64,000 nucleotides of DNA, taken from the NCBI GenBank assembly GCA_011317545.1, contig WUJK01000009.1, positions 1,240,001 to 1,304,000 of the forward strand, read 5' to 3'. Each line of letters starts with the position of its first letter. The stretch's first letter is position 1. Source of the stretch: Coniella vitis (lineage: Eukaryota; Ascomycota; Sordariomycetes; Diaporthales; Schizoparmaceae). The position numbers were made by a program, and so were the translations under genes. Below, in pieces: positions 1 through 12,083 of the stretch. The notes below the pieces were generated by a model. That model was not told the DNA's origin and did no database searches. It saw nothing but the letters and a program-made list of their open reading frames with translations.

Positions 1-2
1 CA

Positions 3-719
3 CCAACGGGCCACATCACGGCGACAAAGCCGACACAAAGCCTGCTGTCTCCGACTAGGCGGACCAGCAGGTCTCGTCACACAGGCACAGCTTCCACTGT
101 TGTTACAACGGCGACCGCAACTAGACAGCATTCGCCGACTTATCTCGACCCATCTTCCTCTCAGGCTGGGCAACAAACGACGTCTTCAAATCCAAGCGAA
201 ACCACCGGGTATAAGCAGCTGGATAGCCCAGTGAGCGTGTCCACCACTCCTGAATGGCCGAAAGAGCTCACTGGTCCGATCACGGTGTGGCCTTACACAA
301 CCGGCATCTCGTATGGAAGGCGGTTCCTAAAAGCTTTGAATGGTGCTATATCTACACACAGCACTGGTCACAATGTTCAAAATGAGGACGCGTTCACTTG
401 TCGCCAGCCTCTCCAAAAGGGAGAACTCCCTCATGGTACTGAACACGACCCGGCGCCAAATGATCGGCTGCGCGTACCAGAGCCGCAGTCGCTACGTACT
501 GTCAACTCTTCTGAAACAGCAAACAAGAGCCGGGTGAGCAAGGAGCAAGCACATGCTGGAGGCCACGGCTCTTGCAACGCAACGCAACAAGAGTGTGATA
601 TGTTGTCTTCATGGGGGGTTGCGACTTATTGCGGACCAAAGGGAGAGGCGAAGAACATTGTCAGAATCATCAAGACTGCCATTGCGCTCATCAATGCCAT
701 GTTGGGTTTTAACAATTGA
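3..719 (+). CDS. Ser/Thr-rich protein, 5' partial, unrecognised
   Basis: This frame is open from the window edge to a TGA at 717–719 (239 codons), so the start lies outside the window. The first half is very rich in Ser and Thr, as in O-glycosylated linkers of fungal surface proteins. No domain is recognisable. The last 20 residues are mildly hydrophobic. Two stops (717–719 and 723–725) interrupt the frame. The same frame then reopens and ends at 1013 in a hydrophobic tail like a GPI-attachment signal, so the real gene may continue through an intron or may be a relic. The function is unknown and the open frame alone is weak support. Confidence 0.3.
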   Translation, partial: PTGHITATKPTQSLLSPTRRTSRSRHTGTASTVVTTATATRQHSPTYLDPSSSQAGQQTTSSNPSETTGYKQLDSPVSVSTTPEWPKELTGPITVWPYTTGISYGRRFLKALNGAISTHSTGHNVQNEDAFTCRQPLQKGELPHGTEHDPAPNDRLRVPEPQSLRTVNSSETANKSRVSKEQAHAGGHGSCNATQQECDMLSSWGVATYCGPKGEAKNIVRIIKTAIALINAMLGFNN

Positions 720-1625
720 CCTTAGTCCTATATTGGGTTGCGAAGGAAAGACGGAATCGGGGACAACCGAGGCAGCAAACGGCGTCGGCACGGCTGTGAA
801 TCTTCTGGAGCAAGGCCCTTGAGCGCATGGGTTTGCCATATCATCATACCGAATGAAAGAAGCACATGTCGTACTCGCTGTCCGCCTCGCTTAACGATGA
901 AACATCCGGGGAGAAATGTCTTGGGGGCCCCTTCACTTGAGCAGCCTAACACATTCGTGGCCGTCTTGTCTATGGCTCTCGTTGGGATCTTTTACTCATC
1001 AACTATGTTTTAGTGATTATTGAATTCTGATTAGATTATCAGCTTTGTCCTGGCACCCAATATTTTGCAGGTTTTGGTTCCCTTGCACGCGAGACAGGCA
1101 ATTTGCCGAAATGCGACAGCGTCGGTACAACCACCTCGTAGACATCATGCCACGGTTCAAAGGTTGAAGTAAATGATCAATATGTATATCCCACTATTCC
1201 ATGATGTGTTTTCTGATGGTGTGCTCCTTGCGGGTAACACCTGGAGCCTGACGTTCGGCTTCGCGAAGCTGGCAGTGGAGGGAGGCTTCTCCACGGGAGG
1301 ACTGCCGTGCAGCAAACAAACATACAAATTGTATACTTGCCGCCTGCAGTCTGAGTCTTGTTCACCATTACTTACGAATGGTAGCTTGTACAGGCCCATG
1401 ATGACGGAGTGCTCCCTCTTTTGTATAACTTGGGCAGGTCAACCTGAGAAAACAGTCTGCGGTCGACGGGCAGAGTAACACGTCTCATCTCCTATCAACA
1501 ACCACCCTTCCTACACCGTCTTTTTAAGTTGCTGTTGCCTTTCATAACTTTGTCAAAATCAAAGGCCTCGAATGGGGGAAGTTCCGCAACATTGACAAAC
1601 CAGCAGCAGCAGCAGCAGCATCATC
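720..1625. other. Intergenic, with a possible GPI-signal-like tail
   Basis: Positions 726–1013 stay open in the same frame as the left-edge ORF and end with a short polar stretch followed by about 18 hydrophobic residues before TAG, the layout of a GPI-attachment signal. No splice pair joining it to the upstream ORF stands out. From 1014 to 1625 I see no gene. Positions 1480–1625 are pyrimidine- and CAG-rich and probably hold the leader of the His-rich protein. Confidence 0.3.
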
Positions 1626-3371
1626 ATGCACTTGCAGAGCATAATCGGGCCTTTTTCTCTGTTGGCGGCGACGTTTGTCTCGTCTTCTCCTGTGGCAACA
1701 ACCACAACACACCATGGTTCCTCGCCACAGCACAAGAACGCCGACACAAGGCCAGGAAACGGCCAAGTCAGACATGGCGGAGACGACTTTTTGAACGCAC
1801 ACGAAAGGCCCTTTTCGGCTGATGTTTTTGTTGGTGGTCGCCCCGCTCGCGACACTGGCACGGCTCGTCCAGCAGGGCGTGTTGAAATATGCAATAGCAA
1901 AGAACACACAGCCGGGATGAATACCACGAACTCTTCTTCCTCGTCACCCTGGTCATCGTCATCGTCGTCGTCGTCGTCGTCGTCGCCTTCCTTTTCAAAA
2001 TTGGTTCGAGGACTCCGGCACTTGGGATCGAGGGGCCAGCCTAGAGTGCTGGAACCGGTCCATCTTGTGCTGGTGAACCAGAGTCAGCGCCTCGAGGCGA
2101 ATAGTACGTTCTCGGATGCTGCTGCTTCTGGGGCAGGTGTACGGCCGCATGGACAGAGCCATGGTCTTGGGTTGCTTCATGATTCTGCTGCTGTTGCTGT
2201 TGCTGTTCCTGTGCCTGTGCCTGTGCCTGCGTATCAAGATGGTCATGGGCACGGCGGACACGGTGAACAGTTTCAAAAGAACCAGCAGTATCGTCACCAT
2301 CATCCTCATCAACATCACCACCACCAGCGACGTAACGACACGGAAGGTGGAAACGAGACCAACGGAACCAATGCAGCACCCACATCCGCACCTGCATTTG
2401 GAAGTTCCGGCGCTGAGTCGATGATGGTGAGCTTGACGCTCGATGTCATCTCGTTGCTGCCGACCGGAGTTTCAGCGGCGGGTGGAGGAGGGGAGAGTCT
2501 GGGTTCTGCGACGGCGTCGACGGGTGGTGATTTGCCAGGTGAGACTGAGACTGGTCGTCGTCATCATCATCACGAGCATCATCATCCTGATCGCACACGT
2601 TCAGCGGTTCCTGTCAGCATAACCGTTCCAAGTAGCAGCACCAGCAGCACCAGCACTAGGGATCATCACGGGGCAAAAGTCTCGACAACCACAGTTACAG
2701 TATCAACGGAGGATTTACACTCGCATTGGACTACGCACCACCACCACCACCATCATCTTGACCACGAGCATACCTCAGGCCTCACTTATACTTCTGCATC
2801 TTCTGCTCCCTCCATTCCATCAGCATCTACACGCGGTGGGGGCAATAGCAGCAGTATCGGTGGCTTCAACAGCTCATCGCACCCGGCAGGCGGTCCAACA
2901 CCAGGACCAACCCAGGCGCCCGAAATAACCTGGACTCGCACCTGGACGCACACGCGCTTGACAACGCGGACAGAAACCGAGGTACAGACAAAGACAGAAA
3001 CAGAAATACAAACACACGTCGAGACAGAAAAAGAAACACACACGACCACGCAGACAGAGGCCCTCAAGACGGTCCACTGGGGCACGACGACGGAAACCAG
3101 GCTGCGTACTGCGACGGATACCATTGTTACGCCGCCGCTACTGGGGCCGGGGCCGGTTGAGACTGGTTCTGCTTCGGTGTCTATTGCTGCTTCGGTTGCT
3201 GTGGTGACTACGACTGTTTCCTTGAGAGGAGGAGGAGGAGGAGGAGGAGGACATCATCATCATCATCATCATTATGATGAGCCTGCTCCGTTACCGCCTC
3301 CTCAAACTCCAGTTTTCCATACGGCTCACGCTTCGACGACTTTGAGGTTGCCGTTGGGTGCCTCCGAGTGA
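1626..3371 (+). CDS. Secreted His-rich, Ser/Thr-rich low-complexity protein
   Basis: This is one uninterrupted ORF of 581 codons that I do not recognise as a known family. The N-terminus has a hydrophobic core ending in SSPVA, a plausible signal peptide. Several N-glycosylation sequons follow (NTT, NQS, NST, NDT, NET, NGT). The body has a poly-Ser run (about residues 107–119), an alternating Ala-Val/Pro-Val run (about 190–200), at least five His clusters of 3–8 residues, and a Thr-every-second-residue block (about 440–500) of the kind that favours extended beta structure. An eight-residue Gly run precedes the last His cluster. His clusters could bind Zn, Cu or Ni, but this is inference. The secreted, glycosylated nature is moderately supported and the function is unknown. 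It could instead be a fast-evolving cell-wall protein. Confidence 0.55.
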   Translation: MHLQSIIGPFSLLAATFVSSSPVATTTTHHGSSPQHKNADTRPGNGQVRHGGDDFLNAHERPFSADVFVGGRPARDTGTARPAGRVEICNSKEHTAGMNTTNSSSSSPWSSSSSSSSSSSPSFSKLVRGLRHLGSRGQPRVLEPVHLVLVNQSQRLEANSTFSDAAASGAGVRPHGQSHGLGLLHDSAAVAVAVPVPVPVPAYQDGHGHGGHGEQFQKNQQYRHHHPHQHHHHQRRNDTEGGNETNGTNAAPTSAPAFGSSGAESMMVSLTLDVISLLPTGVSAAGGGGESLGSATASTGGDLPGETETGRRHHHHEHHHPDRTRSAVPVSITVPSSSTSSTSTRDHHGAKVSTTTVTVSTEDLHSHWTTHHHHHHHLDHEHTSGLTYTSASSAPSIPSASTRGGGNSSSIGGFNSSSHPAGGPTPGPTQAPEITWTRTWTHTRLTTRTETEVQTKTETEIQTHVETEKETHTTTQTEALKTVHWGTTTETRLRTATDTIVTPPLLGPGPVETGSASVSIAASVAVVTTTVSLRGGGGGGGGHHHHHHHYDEPAPLPPPQTPVFHTAHASTTLRLPLGASE

Positions 3372-3740
3372 TATTCCGCACAGTGGTGGTGGTGGTGGTA
3401 GTGGTGGTAATATTTGGATGAATCATACGAATCATCATGATCATCATTACAACAGCAGTAAAAGCAGCAACAAGCAGCGTGGCACATCCTGATCCGTTCC
3501 ATGCTGGTCACTTTTACCTTGAGGGTTGTCCACGCGACGCTGACGGAGACGCTGATGCAGACGAGATTTGGCGTGAAGCATATAGGTGACGACTCGGGAT
3601 AGAAAGGTTGAGAAGTTTTTCAAGTGAAGGAAGCGAGGAACCAGAATAGGAGTTTTGATGTACGTTTGTGGAAGGGTGATGATGATGGTTGAGGAACTGG
3701 ATCAAGGACTGAGCTGGCTGCCAGTTGTTGCCCAATCACT

Positions 3741-3765
3741 TGTGTGTGTGTGTGTGTGTGTGTGT
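3741..3765. repeat. (TG)n microsatellite
   Basis: Twelve and a half uninterrupted TG units lie in the gene-free interval. Confidence 0.95.
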
Positions 3766-4519
3766 CGATTCCTTTCTTTACCTTTCGCGTCAATGCTTGA
3801 GTTCGTGTTTCTAGTACCCAAGAATGAAATTTGAATATGAAGGAGTTGAAGCCAGATTGTGCGTTTTCGAACTGTCCTTCTTCGTCCCTTGCAGGATGAG
3901 ATTTTGTAACGCAAGCTCGTCCTTGGATATCATTCACTGACCTATCTGGTGTTGACTGTCCGAAAGGTCAAACCTGGAGAGTAGAGAACCGACATATCAC
4001 TATATGCAGTAGTCTCATCGAAAGAACGACTGGAAACAACAATAACGGGACAGCATACTCATTCGTTGGATCCTGGCAAAGGTATCAGAATAAAGACATA
4101 TAAAGACCACTCATATCAACTCATCCAACGGCCTCGAAGATTCTAAAGCCGAACATGTTGTCTATTTTAATAATCCCAGGGGCTCAAAGTAGCAAATGTG
4201 ATCAATTAAGAAAAGAAATTCCACCCGCTACTTGACGTGTATGTGTATGTGTTTGTGCAAGACTACGGTGTTTATTTTCGTAATCAAAAGTACAGTGAGT
4301 GAGTCAATTCACATCTGGTAGTGTTTTTCGTTACAATATCAGCCGATGTATAGTGAGTGCTGTTAATGATTTCTTTATACTTTTACATTTTACATTAAAC
4401 TCTTAGATCTCTGGCCTGAGCCGCGTGGATATAGTCTGTGCTCCGTGGGTATAGGTGTGTGCGTTTGTGTGAATTTGCAGTGAAACAGGCAATGAGCGAT
4501 ATTCGTAATAACCACCGAC

Positions 4520-4545
4520 TTTTTTTTTTTTTTTTTTTTTTTTTT
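4520..4545. repeat. Poly-T tract (26 nt)
   Basis: A homopolymer of 26 T. Its length in a real genome is uncertain because such runs are error-prone in sequencing. Confidence 0.9.
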
Positions 4546-5199
4546 GGAAATACAAAGAAGTGACCAGGTGTATATTCAATTTCCTCTCATCATTAACTAG
4601 CCGATACAGGAAGAGAACAAAACCACAGAATTTCCCCATCATCAAGGCCTGGAAAAGTCGCCTCTACAGCTCATGCTTCCTGCGCCAAATCTCGAGCGAG
4701 GCACCTACGTCGTCAAGGGATATATTATGGGTTCTTGGTATGGATTAGACAGACCTGCCGTGCCGTTGTGGGAATGGTATACTCCTAGAGGCCGCATACA
4801 CCCAGTATATGCCGAGTTGTGCCATGATTTCTTACCACATAGGTCTTCAGAGACTATTTTCTGGACGTTTGGCAGGGCTACTGGCGCTTCTCTGGAGTTT
4901 CAACCTCTTGTGTATTGACACAGAACCATTTCCCCCACTCGGTACTCATGTCCTTGATGATACATGTACTGCTTGCAATAAGCGCAAAACAAAGCCCTAC
5001 TCGGGGCCATCGAGTAAGCTGTTGGGCGCAACGTAGCATCGAAGGTGCAACTTGGCCTTACGCAGGAAACTTACTTCCTTTTCCCTCAAAGAAAAGAACA
5101 CCCCCCCCCCTTGGCACCAAAAAAACAAAAGCAAATCAACAGTCCAATTGTTCTTGAAGCTGCATGGAAAATTTGCGATGCTTCCGAAGATCTCCCAAT

Positions 5200-5405
5200 T
5201 TAAGCATATTTATAGAGACTTTCCCTCCCACTCAGCCGCCCCTCCTCCCTTCCCTGCGAGATAAGCGAGCGGCCCGCGACGATCTCTTGGGAATCATGAC
5301 GAAAGAGCCTTGACCTGAAAAATAATAATAACGAGACGGTATCCGCGCTCTTGGGGTTATTGAGGCAGTGCAGTGCTTGCTCGCCACTAAATTAAGCATA
5401 TTTAT
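5200..5405. repeat. 14-bp direct repeat pair
   Basis: TTAAGCATATTTAT occurs at 5200–5213 and again at 5392–5405. Such an exact AT-rich 14-mer twice within 200 bp is unlikely by chance. It could be a protein-binding site or the remnant of a local duplication. Confidence 0.6.
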
Positions 5406-8400
5406 CCCGCGATCGCCATGACCAGAGCAGGACCGAGCGTCTGATCCAGCTCACTGGCGAGACTCTGGGTTGGTGACTGTTTAAACTAGGGGGGCGCGGG
5501 TCTGATGAATGTGTATTTTCTTTCGATTCCCAGGGTTGCTTGCCTTGAAGCTGGAAATTCAGCCTCGTGTCAGCACCAAGCCGTGGGAGTATACCGAGTC
5601 GATCGATGCAAGAGTACGTAGGGACGCAGATGTTGATGAATGCTCATCATTTCTTGACAGCACTTTGTACTGGTTCATGGCATTCAGTGTGAGTGCATGT
5701 CCCTTGCAGTCTCGGTTCACCATCTTGAGAGGTGAGTGAGCACGAGCACAAACAGTCTGAAGTGCCCAAAGAAGGGGGAGGATGCCGAAGGCTGAGACAC
5801 ACCATCTCTCCCGCCTTGGAAGGGGAATTAAATCTTCGTCCTCGGCCAATCATGCTTGCTGGCAAGCTTGCTTTTCGAGCCTACAATAGAAGGCAGTTTT
5901 CTTAGCAGCGTGGCTGTTTGTGCGCTTGGGAGCGTTACTATATCCCAAACTATTGACCAGCATTTCCCTATCACGGCCTCTTCCAGGTAATCCTTACCGA
6001 TGCTGCCACTCCAATGGAATAGATAGTGTTGGATTGTATTGCAAGTGGTGCGGCGCTTTTCCTTTCCGCGGTTCCCACGCTTCCAGCTTGCCAAGGCAGT
6101 AAAAACCAGAGCAGAGAGCAATTATTCTGTTGTCTTCCGGTCGTGATTTCGGCCCGCGCTTCCGAAAGATTTATGAGCATACAAGCATTGCATCCCCATG
6201 TGGAGTTGGCATACGCCCCTGCAAGCACGTCTGAATTAGGACAACCATTGGTGTGGGAGGCGTGTTTTGCCCGAAAGAGAAAGATGTCTGCATACATGTA
6301 CAAATTTGGCTGCCAAAAAAAAACAAAAAAAACGTTTGTGTGGCTGCTTTGTGGCTGGCGCCGCCGCAGGGTGGATTGGGAAAAAGCCCCAAAGATTGCC
6401 CAGCGTCGCCTTGAGGGCTTTTTGGCGCCAAAAAGTCGTTTTCTAGAGCATGTGTGGTAAAAGGCGGCAGTCAGTCTGCGGGCCCGCAGCCAAGTGATGA
6501 GCCAAGGACTACGGTGTTGCTCTTTGATAGAGACGTGGTTGAAGGAGGAGGAGGAGGAGAGAGTACGTAGTTCTGGTCAGCACTCACTCGCCAACGCATG
6601 TCAGCTGTCCATCCCGCGTTGCGTCTTGCTTTCCATTGCCAGTCCCATGACGTCTCTCATATTGTTCCTTTTTTTGTTTTTTTTTGTCCTTTTCGGGGGT
6701 ATGTAGCGAACATGGAATAACTAGATTCTCACAAACTCATGGTGGAACACCCCCCCCCCCCATCAAAAAGTTTGTTCACGCCGTTGAGCTCTGCCGTGGC
6801 TTCTTGGAGGGGTCCTGAGAAAACGAAAAAGCAAACATGCGTAGAAGAATCTTTTGAGCTGCAAGAGCGGGTCTGGGTTCGCACCCATATCGGTCTCGGA
6901 TTTTCAAAAGGTCGTGCATATGCACACTTGCAGATACATAAGTAGTATACCACCTACTAACACGGGGGGGGAGGGGGCCCTTTCGGAATTTCCGAGTTGG
7001 TTTGAGAGCAATAGCACGCACCTGCAACCTGGCACCGCGGACTGACAGGCGAGAACGAGATAGTATCGAGGTCGGGCCCGAAATCAAGGCGCTAGCCCAC
7101 AGCTCGGGGCGCACAAAGAGCCAATGTCTGATGGAGAACTAACTGGTAGCACAGAGGCCACAAACTACTGCGAGTAGAACTCGGAGGGCTCGGTCGCTCG
7201 GCTTGCTCGGTGACTTGCGCTGGCGGAAATTGGGTCCTGCTGCAAGTGACAACGGCGCAGCTGCTGCTGCTACTGCTGCTGTGCTTGTGTTCACCAACTG
7301 TCATCTGAACATGATGGTTCTTCAAGGTAAGATAAGACGCCCGCTAGGGCTTACCGTCGGGCCTGATCATCAGGGGAGAAGGTCCAGACGATCGCGACCA
7401 AAAGCTCCAGGGGCGGAGGGTGAAGAACATATCGGAACGGAAGGCTCAGTTGCGCTCACAAACAGCAGCGGCCTGTCGTCTCGCCGTCGGTCTTCTGGCA
7501 AGTTTCCAAGGGCTTGCAACCTGGCCGCATCAGTCAGTAGCGGTCGATGGACTCGGATAGCTGGCCTTTGGGGAGACTATTTGCCTCTTGGTTGTCCTTG
7601 GGCCTTGGCTTTCCCACAAAGCTGACAAGAGAAGCGGAATGGGAGGCCAATCATGAAAGATACGGCAATGTTGTCGGCCCTGTCTGTGCTTGGGAGCCCT
7701 TTGCTCCCGCAGGTTGCAGTATCGCCTGCAAATCCAGCCAATCACATAACACGCTTCCAACAAGCCACAACGTGGCGTGGCTAGCGGCAGCCTGCCCCCA
7801 ACAACACGGCGCACTTACTTGCACATCTCCTTCCAAGAAAAACTTCTGGAAAACACCAAAGATCAGGATCCTCCTGACATGTCACGTTGCCGATACGAGC
7901 CGGGCTTTGCACAGGCTCTCATTGAGTGACGTACGGGTTTTGCCAGGTAGCTTGCCCGCTGGCACGCGCACCGACAAATCCCTACTGCGTCTTGGCTGCG
8001 CCGAGTGAGATTTTAAAGCGTTGACTTGGTAGCCCTTCACCAGGCTGCCGGCTGAGATGGTGTGAAGCACAAGGCCAGAGTGTGGTCCGTAAGGCTGCTG
8101 CTCAATGCGGTCTGATGGAAACCCGCGCCCCCCCGTCAAAAAGGTGCTTGTTTCTTCATGCAGGGATTGCCACAGAGCCGCCACGTGAGAGTCTGGAAGG
8201 GGATGTATTTTGGACATTGTCAAATGTTTTTTTTGTTCTTGATGTAAAAGCTGCATCGAATCACACGGCGAGATGCTGTCACTGACCGGGTGGTGTAATT
8301 TCGAGTAAAGACAATAATCCAGGTCACTATTGCATTTCTTTTCCGCGATCGTCTTCACCGGTTCCCTATATCGAAGTCCTGCTATCATGCTGGTGAGGGC

Positions 8401-8572
8401 TTCTTTTTTTCTGCTCTCTTTCGCTGAATTGCTCTCTGCAGTCAGTTGCGCTCCAAATCTTGGTCTCGCCTGGACCGCAAGTTGGGATCGTCGGCTGCCA
8501 ATGGATACGCGGCGGCGGCACAGCTGTCAATCGACTCAAGCCACGTCGTGCATTGCATTAAGGAAAAAGCTG

Positions 8573-8598
8573 AAGAGAGAGAAAGAGAGAGAGAGAGG
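8573..8598. repeat. (GA)n microsatellite, one interruption
   Basis: A GA dinucleotide run with a single AA interruption near 8582, in the gene-free interval. Confidence 0.85.
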
Positions 8599-9357
8599 GC
8601 GTACTTGGGTGACAGACGAGACGAACCGCAAACAGGACTGGAAGAACTGCAATAACCCGATGCGGGAAAAGTTGTCCAAAGCTGATCAAAGGCTGGCACT
8701 AGTAAGTACTGTGATGCACACTGCTCACCTCTTCGCACACCTTGTCGCCTGCATATTTGCTATTCCATCTGCATGCGCTTCCTTTGAGCTGCACTAGACC
8801 CTGCGCGCGCTGTTCTGGCGATCCGGCGGATGCGGAGCGCTGACTGGCACCGCACACTCAGGGTACATTTCCCATTTCCACTCGCGCAGAGCTCCAAAAC
8901 ATACGATAACGTGTCCACGTTCCTGTGGTCCACTGGTATCATGAGCCGGGCCCAGCGTCGGGGGTTCTGGAGGCCTTGATCTCGACTAGATATGGAGAAT
9001 GTTGGTGGTTCCCAGGGACTCGGATCAGAGCCCATGCGCTGGGGTCTGCCTTTTTTTTTTTCTTGTGCGGTGCCTTGGTCGTCTTGAGGATATCACACAT
9101 GCCGCCAAAGCGTTCACCTGTCCAAAGTCCCATCCACTCTTGGCCTGAAGCCAGTTCAGCGCCGGGACTCTCTCTGGTAGTCATGAGTTACAAAGTACAT
9201 GCATATGTACGTACCGACTGCCCTGTAAGTATTGGGAATCCCTGTAGCCTCGTGGCCGTGCTGAATCTCGTTGACACCCTCCTGTGCCATATTTCCCGGG
9301 GGACGCTGGATCCTAGACGCACATCACTTCCATCCTGTGTACTGTGGCACGATAATC

Positions 9358-9377
9358 TTTTTTTTTTTTTTTTTTTT
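9358..9377. repeat. Poly-T tract (20 nt)
   Basis: Twenty consecutive T in the gene-free interval. Confidence 0.9.
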
Positions 9378-9683
9378 AATTTCTTTCCCCAAAGCGTCAC
9401 GTCCACCCTTGGCCAACTGCATCGCATCCTGAACCCCAGAAGATTGGCTGTCCCTTGGTTGCAAGGTCTGAGCCCCGCGGGCCGGCTCCGTTGTCTCGGG
9501 CCATATACTTTGTCCAGCGGCTAATAGCCGAGACCTGAGGCTCTCAGCGTCTATTCCTTTTTTTTTCTGTTGGCTGGAGAAGGTTGGTACTCAATATTGA
9601 TTGCATCACGACTCATTGCTCCTACACGTCATGTGGGAAAATGAAACAGAATGCAACCTTATCCAGTCAGCAACGAAGCGAAG

Positions 9684-9715
9684 CCGCATCCGCATCCGCA
9701 TCCGCATCCGCATCC
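9684..9715. repeat. (CGCATC)n hexanucleotide repeat
   Basis: Five tandem copies of a 6-bp unit, followed by a looser GATCGAAATC-like run to about 9746. The array is open in several frames, which explains the Arg-Ile/Ala-Ser alternating ORFs over it. I do not regard those as genes. Confidence 0.85.
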
Positions 9716-10063
9716 AAGATCGAAGACGAGATCGAAATCGAAATCGTCTCACCGCCCAGTCCAAGCACTTTTCTATCATGATGTAACACGGGCGGATATA
9801 CTTGCTTCTACGTATCTGCATAAGGGCTAAGGGCAAAACCATCGCGGCGTCGGGCACATCCGACGTTCCTGGTGCTTCGTTTTGGGCCGAAGTTGCATCG
9901 ATGGACCCTGCCGCACTGGACTGATCAACGAGTCAGCAACACAGCAGAGCAGAGATCAGAATTCGTCCAGCACTGGTTGCCCGTGGGAGAAAGAGGCCGG
10001 AGCATCTGACAATCGGCACTATCAGTGTGTCCCAAAGGGCATACTCGTGCGTTGGCCGAGACT

Positions 10064-10095
10064 AGCAAGCAAGCAAGCAAGCATGCATGCATGCA
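10064..10095. repeat. (AGCA)n then (GCAT)n tetranucleotide repeat
   Basis: Tandem AGCA units change into GCAT units without a gap, a compound microsatellite. The GCAT part is self-complementary and could form a hairpin. Confidence 0.85.
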
Positions 10096-11881
10096 ATGCA
10101 GAGGTGCTGCGGCCCAGTACTTTTCTCCATGCCCACTTGTCCCCTCTGATCGGGTCGATGGCCGCCTCGTGTTGCTTGCGAGAGGCTCGTGTCACCTTTT
10201 GGTCACCCTGGAGCAGAAAATGTGGCTTGCTGACCCGAACCGCATGGCGTCGAAGCAAGAGTTTCCGAGAACTCCGATTAGACTTTGTGTTTTTATCCTT
10301 CTCCTCGATCTGGTTGCTACAAATAGCATATTATGCGAGCCTCTCACCACTCACTCACTTATACAGTGTGTAAGGAAAAGCCAGAAATGTGCTTGGCTTA
10401 TGTTCCTTTTTGTTTTTCTTCTTCTTCTTTGTTTTCTTTCCTCTGTATTTTCTTATTTTCTTTTCTCACCAGCTTGTGCATAGAATAGACGTGCATGCTT
10501 GTAAAATGAGGCTGCAATACTGACGGTGCCTTGCTCAAATATATCATTACGCCTTGACATTCTCCGACTCCGGAGCGAAGTCTCCAAAGCCCGATCATGA
10601 CTTCACGAAACCCAGGTATTCAGCGGTGTTGCGGTTGTCCATTGACGTAAATCATATGGTGGTTATTATCTCGTAGAGCCCCGCGGCTCTTGGGCTGGCA
10701 TCAGCCATAAAAGAATTTTTTTTGGAAAAAAAAAAACACCATGTCTTGCTCTGCCCGAAGAGCAGCCTCTATTCCCAGCTCTTGCGCAGCGCTTTGCAAG
10801 GCCTCCCTCCTCCTTCAGACCAGCAAGTTGGACCTGATGAAATACTAAATCTTACATGAACGCGGCACGCAGCCATCCAGCTCGATCCTAATCCCGCTTT
10901 TCCTGCGCTGCATTTTCAGCTTACAATGGCACATGATCGCGGGCTGATGCCTGGGCGAGCATGGAGGTGCTTGATAATTTCTTGATGTATTCTTCACAAG
11001 CGTCCATCTTGTGTGGTACTAGTGAAAGGCCGCATTACGAGGCTGAGCTTATGGATTCGATACTCGCACGTCCCAGGCACCCCCGTGGGTCACGATACTG
11101 TCTTTGGCACTATCTTGTGTACTGTGTCTCTTCATGTCTTCTTTCCTATGTCATTGCCCAGCTTGAAATTCTCGCCCACCTCCCTCCTGAGCCGCTCCAT
11201 CTCACCGTCATGCAATGCCATCTCACGATACGGGCCTGACCGAGCCGCGGCAGTCCTGCTGCAAGTGCACAGGACTGCTGCTACGCATGAGGCAATGGGC
11301 GTGTGAGCTACCGGTCTACGCTGCCAAAGCCATCCTTCCTTCTCTTGTCGTTAGTTCAAGCCTCCCTGCGAGCCACACCCACCCAACACGGCCATGGTGA
11401 AGATGCTATGCCCACTCACGCCTCTTTTGCCATGGGCCTCTCTCTCTCTGTTCTTGCGGACCTGGACCTTGGATGGCCGGAATCTTCCCACACCATCTGC
11501 CAAATCAGCCACCATGTGTCACCAAACCGTGCCAATTCTTGCCACACTCCGTCTTTGGTGAGGGCAGGGTTGAGACGACCCAAGGCAACGGTGAGGGCGC
11601 CTAGTACAGCCGCTGCCCTGGTTCAGTAAGCTCTATCTTGTCAGAGACGCAGACACGCAGGCCGGTAGGGAGGCAGGTCAAAGGTAACGTGAGCTTTCGT
11701 TTCGTCTCTATTGCCTTTCCACGGTCCCAAACGAGGCAAACTATTGCAAATATATTCGTTCAGCAAGGAACAGTCCGCAGCTTCGTCTGTCAGAGCAAGG
11801 GTGGACAAGTGTCAGACCATTCATTGTAGAGGGCTCGTCACTCAATGATGATGCACGCTGGATAATATTGGGCTTGTCGAG

Positions 11882-11887
11882 TATAAA
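11882..11887 (+). promoter_or_regulatory. Candidate TATA box of the laccase gene
   Basis: TATAAA sits 240 bp upstream of the chosen laccase ATG and is followed by pyrimidine-rich stretches typical of fungal transcription start regions. The assignment rests on position and sequence only. Confidence 0.4.
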
Positions 11888-12037
11888 GAAGAGGCTCTCT
11901 TGTCCTGTTGAGTTTTCCCCCCCTCTCTCTCGCTCATGTTGCACCATCCCATCTTCATCTCATCTGTCCTGCCTGAGTGTGGGCCTTTCGTTTCCCCCAT
12001 TCAGTCTTGCTTTTCTCGCTTTTCGCGACTTGCTTCT

Positions 12038-12041
<4 letters not shown>

Positions 12042-12082
<41 letters not shown>
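12042..12082. repeat. (TG)n microsatellite in the laccase leader
   Basis: About 20 TG units lie 40 bp upstream of the laccase start codon, inside the presumed 5' untranslated region. The frame is open through it (Cys-Val repeat), but the signal peptide begins at 12122, so it is not taken as coding. Confidence 0.9.

Positions 12083-12083
<1 letters not shown>

Noticed and set aside
6884..6905. T-loop-like GGGTTCGCACCC suggesting a tRNA gene
   Set aside because: The flanks do not form a 5-bp T stem around a 7-nt loop, and no A-box or acceptor stem is found upstream.
9601..9857. ORFs over the CGCATC hexanucleotide array on both strands
   Set aside because: They exist only because a 6-bp repeat stays open in several frames; the products are simple dipeptide alternations.
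10064..10095. Short tandem repeats considered as a CRISPR-like array
   Set aside because: The units are 4 bp, contiguous and without spacers; CRISPR arrays do not occur in fungal nuclear DNA.
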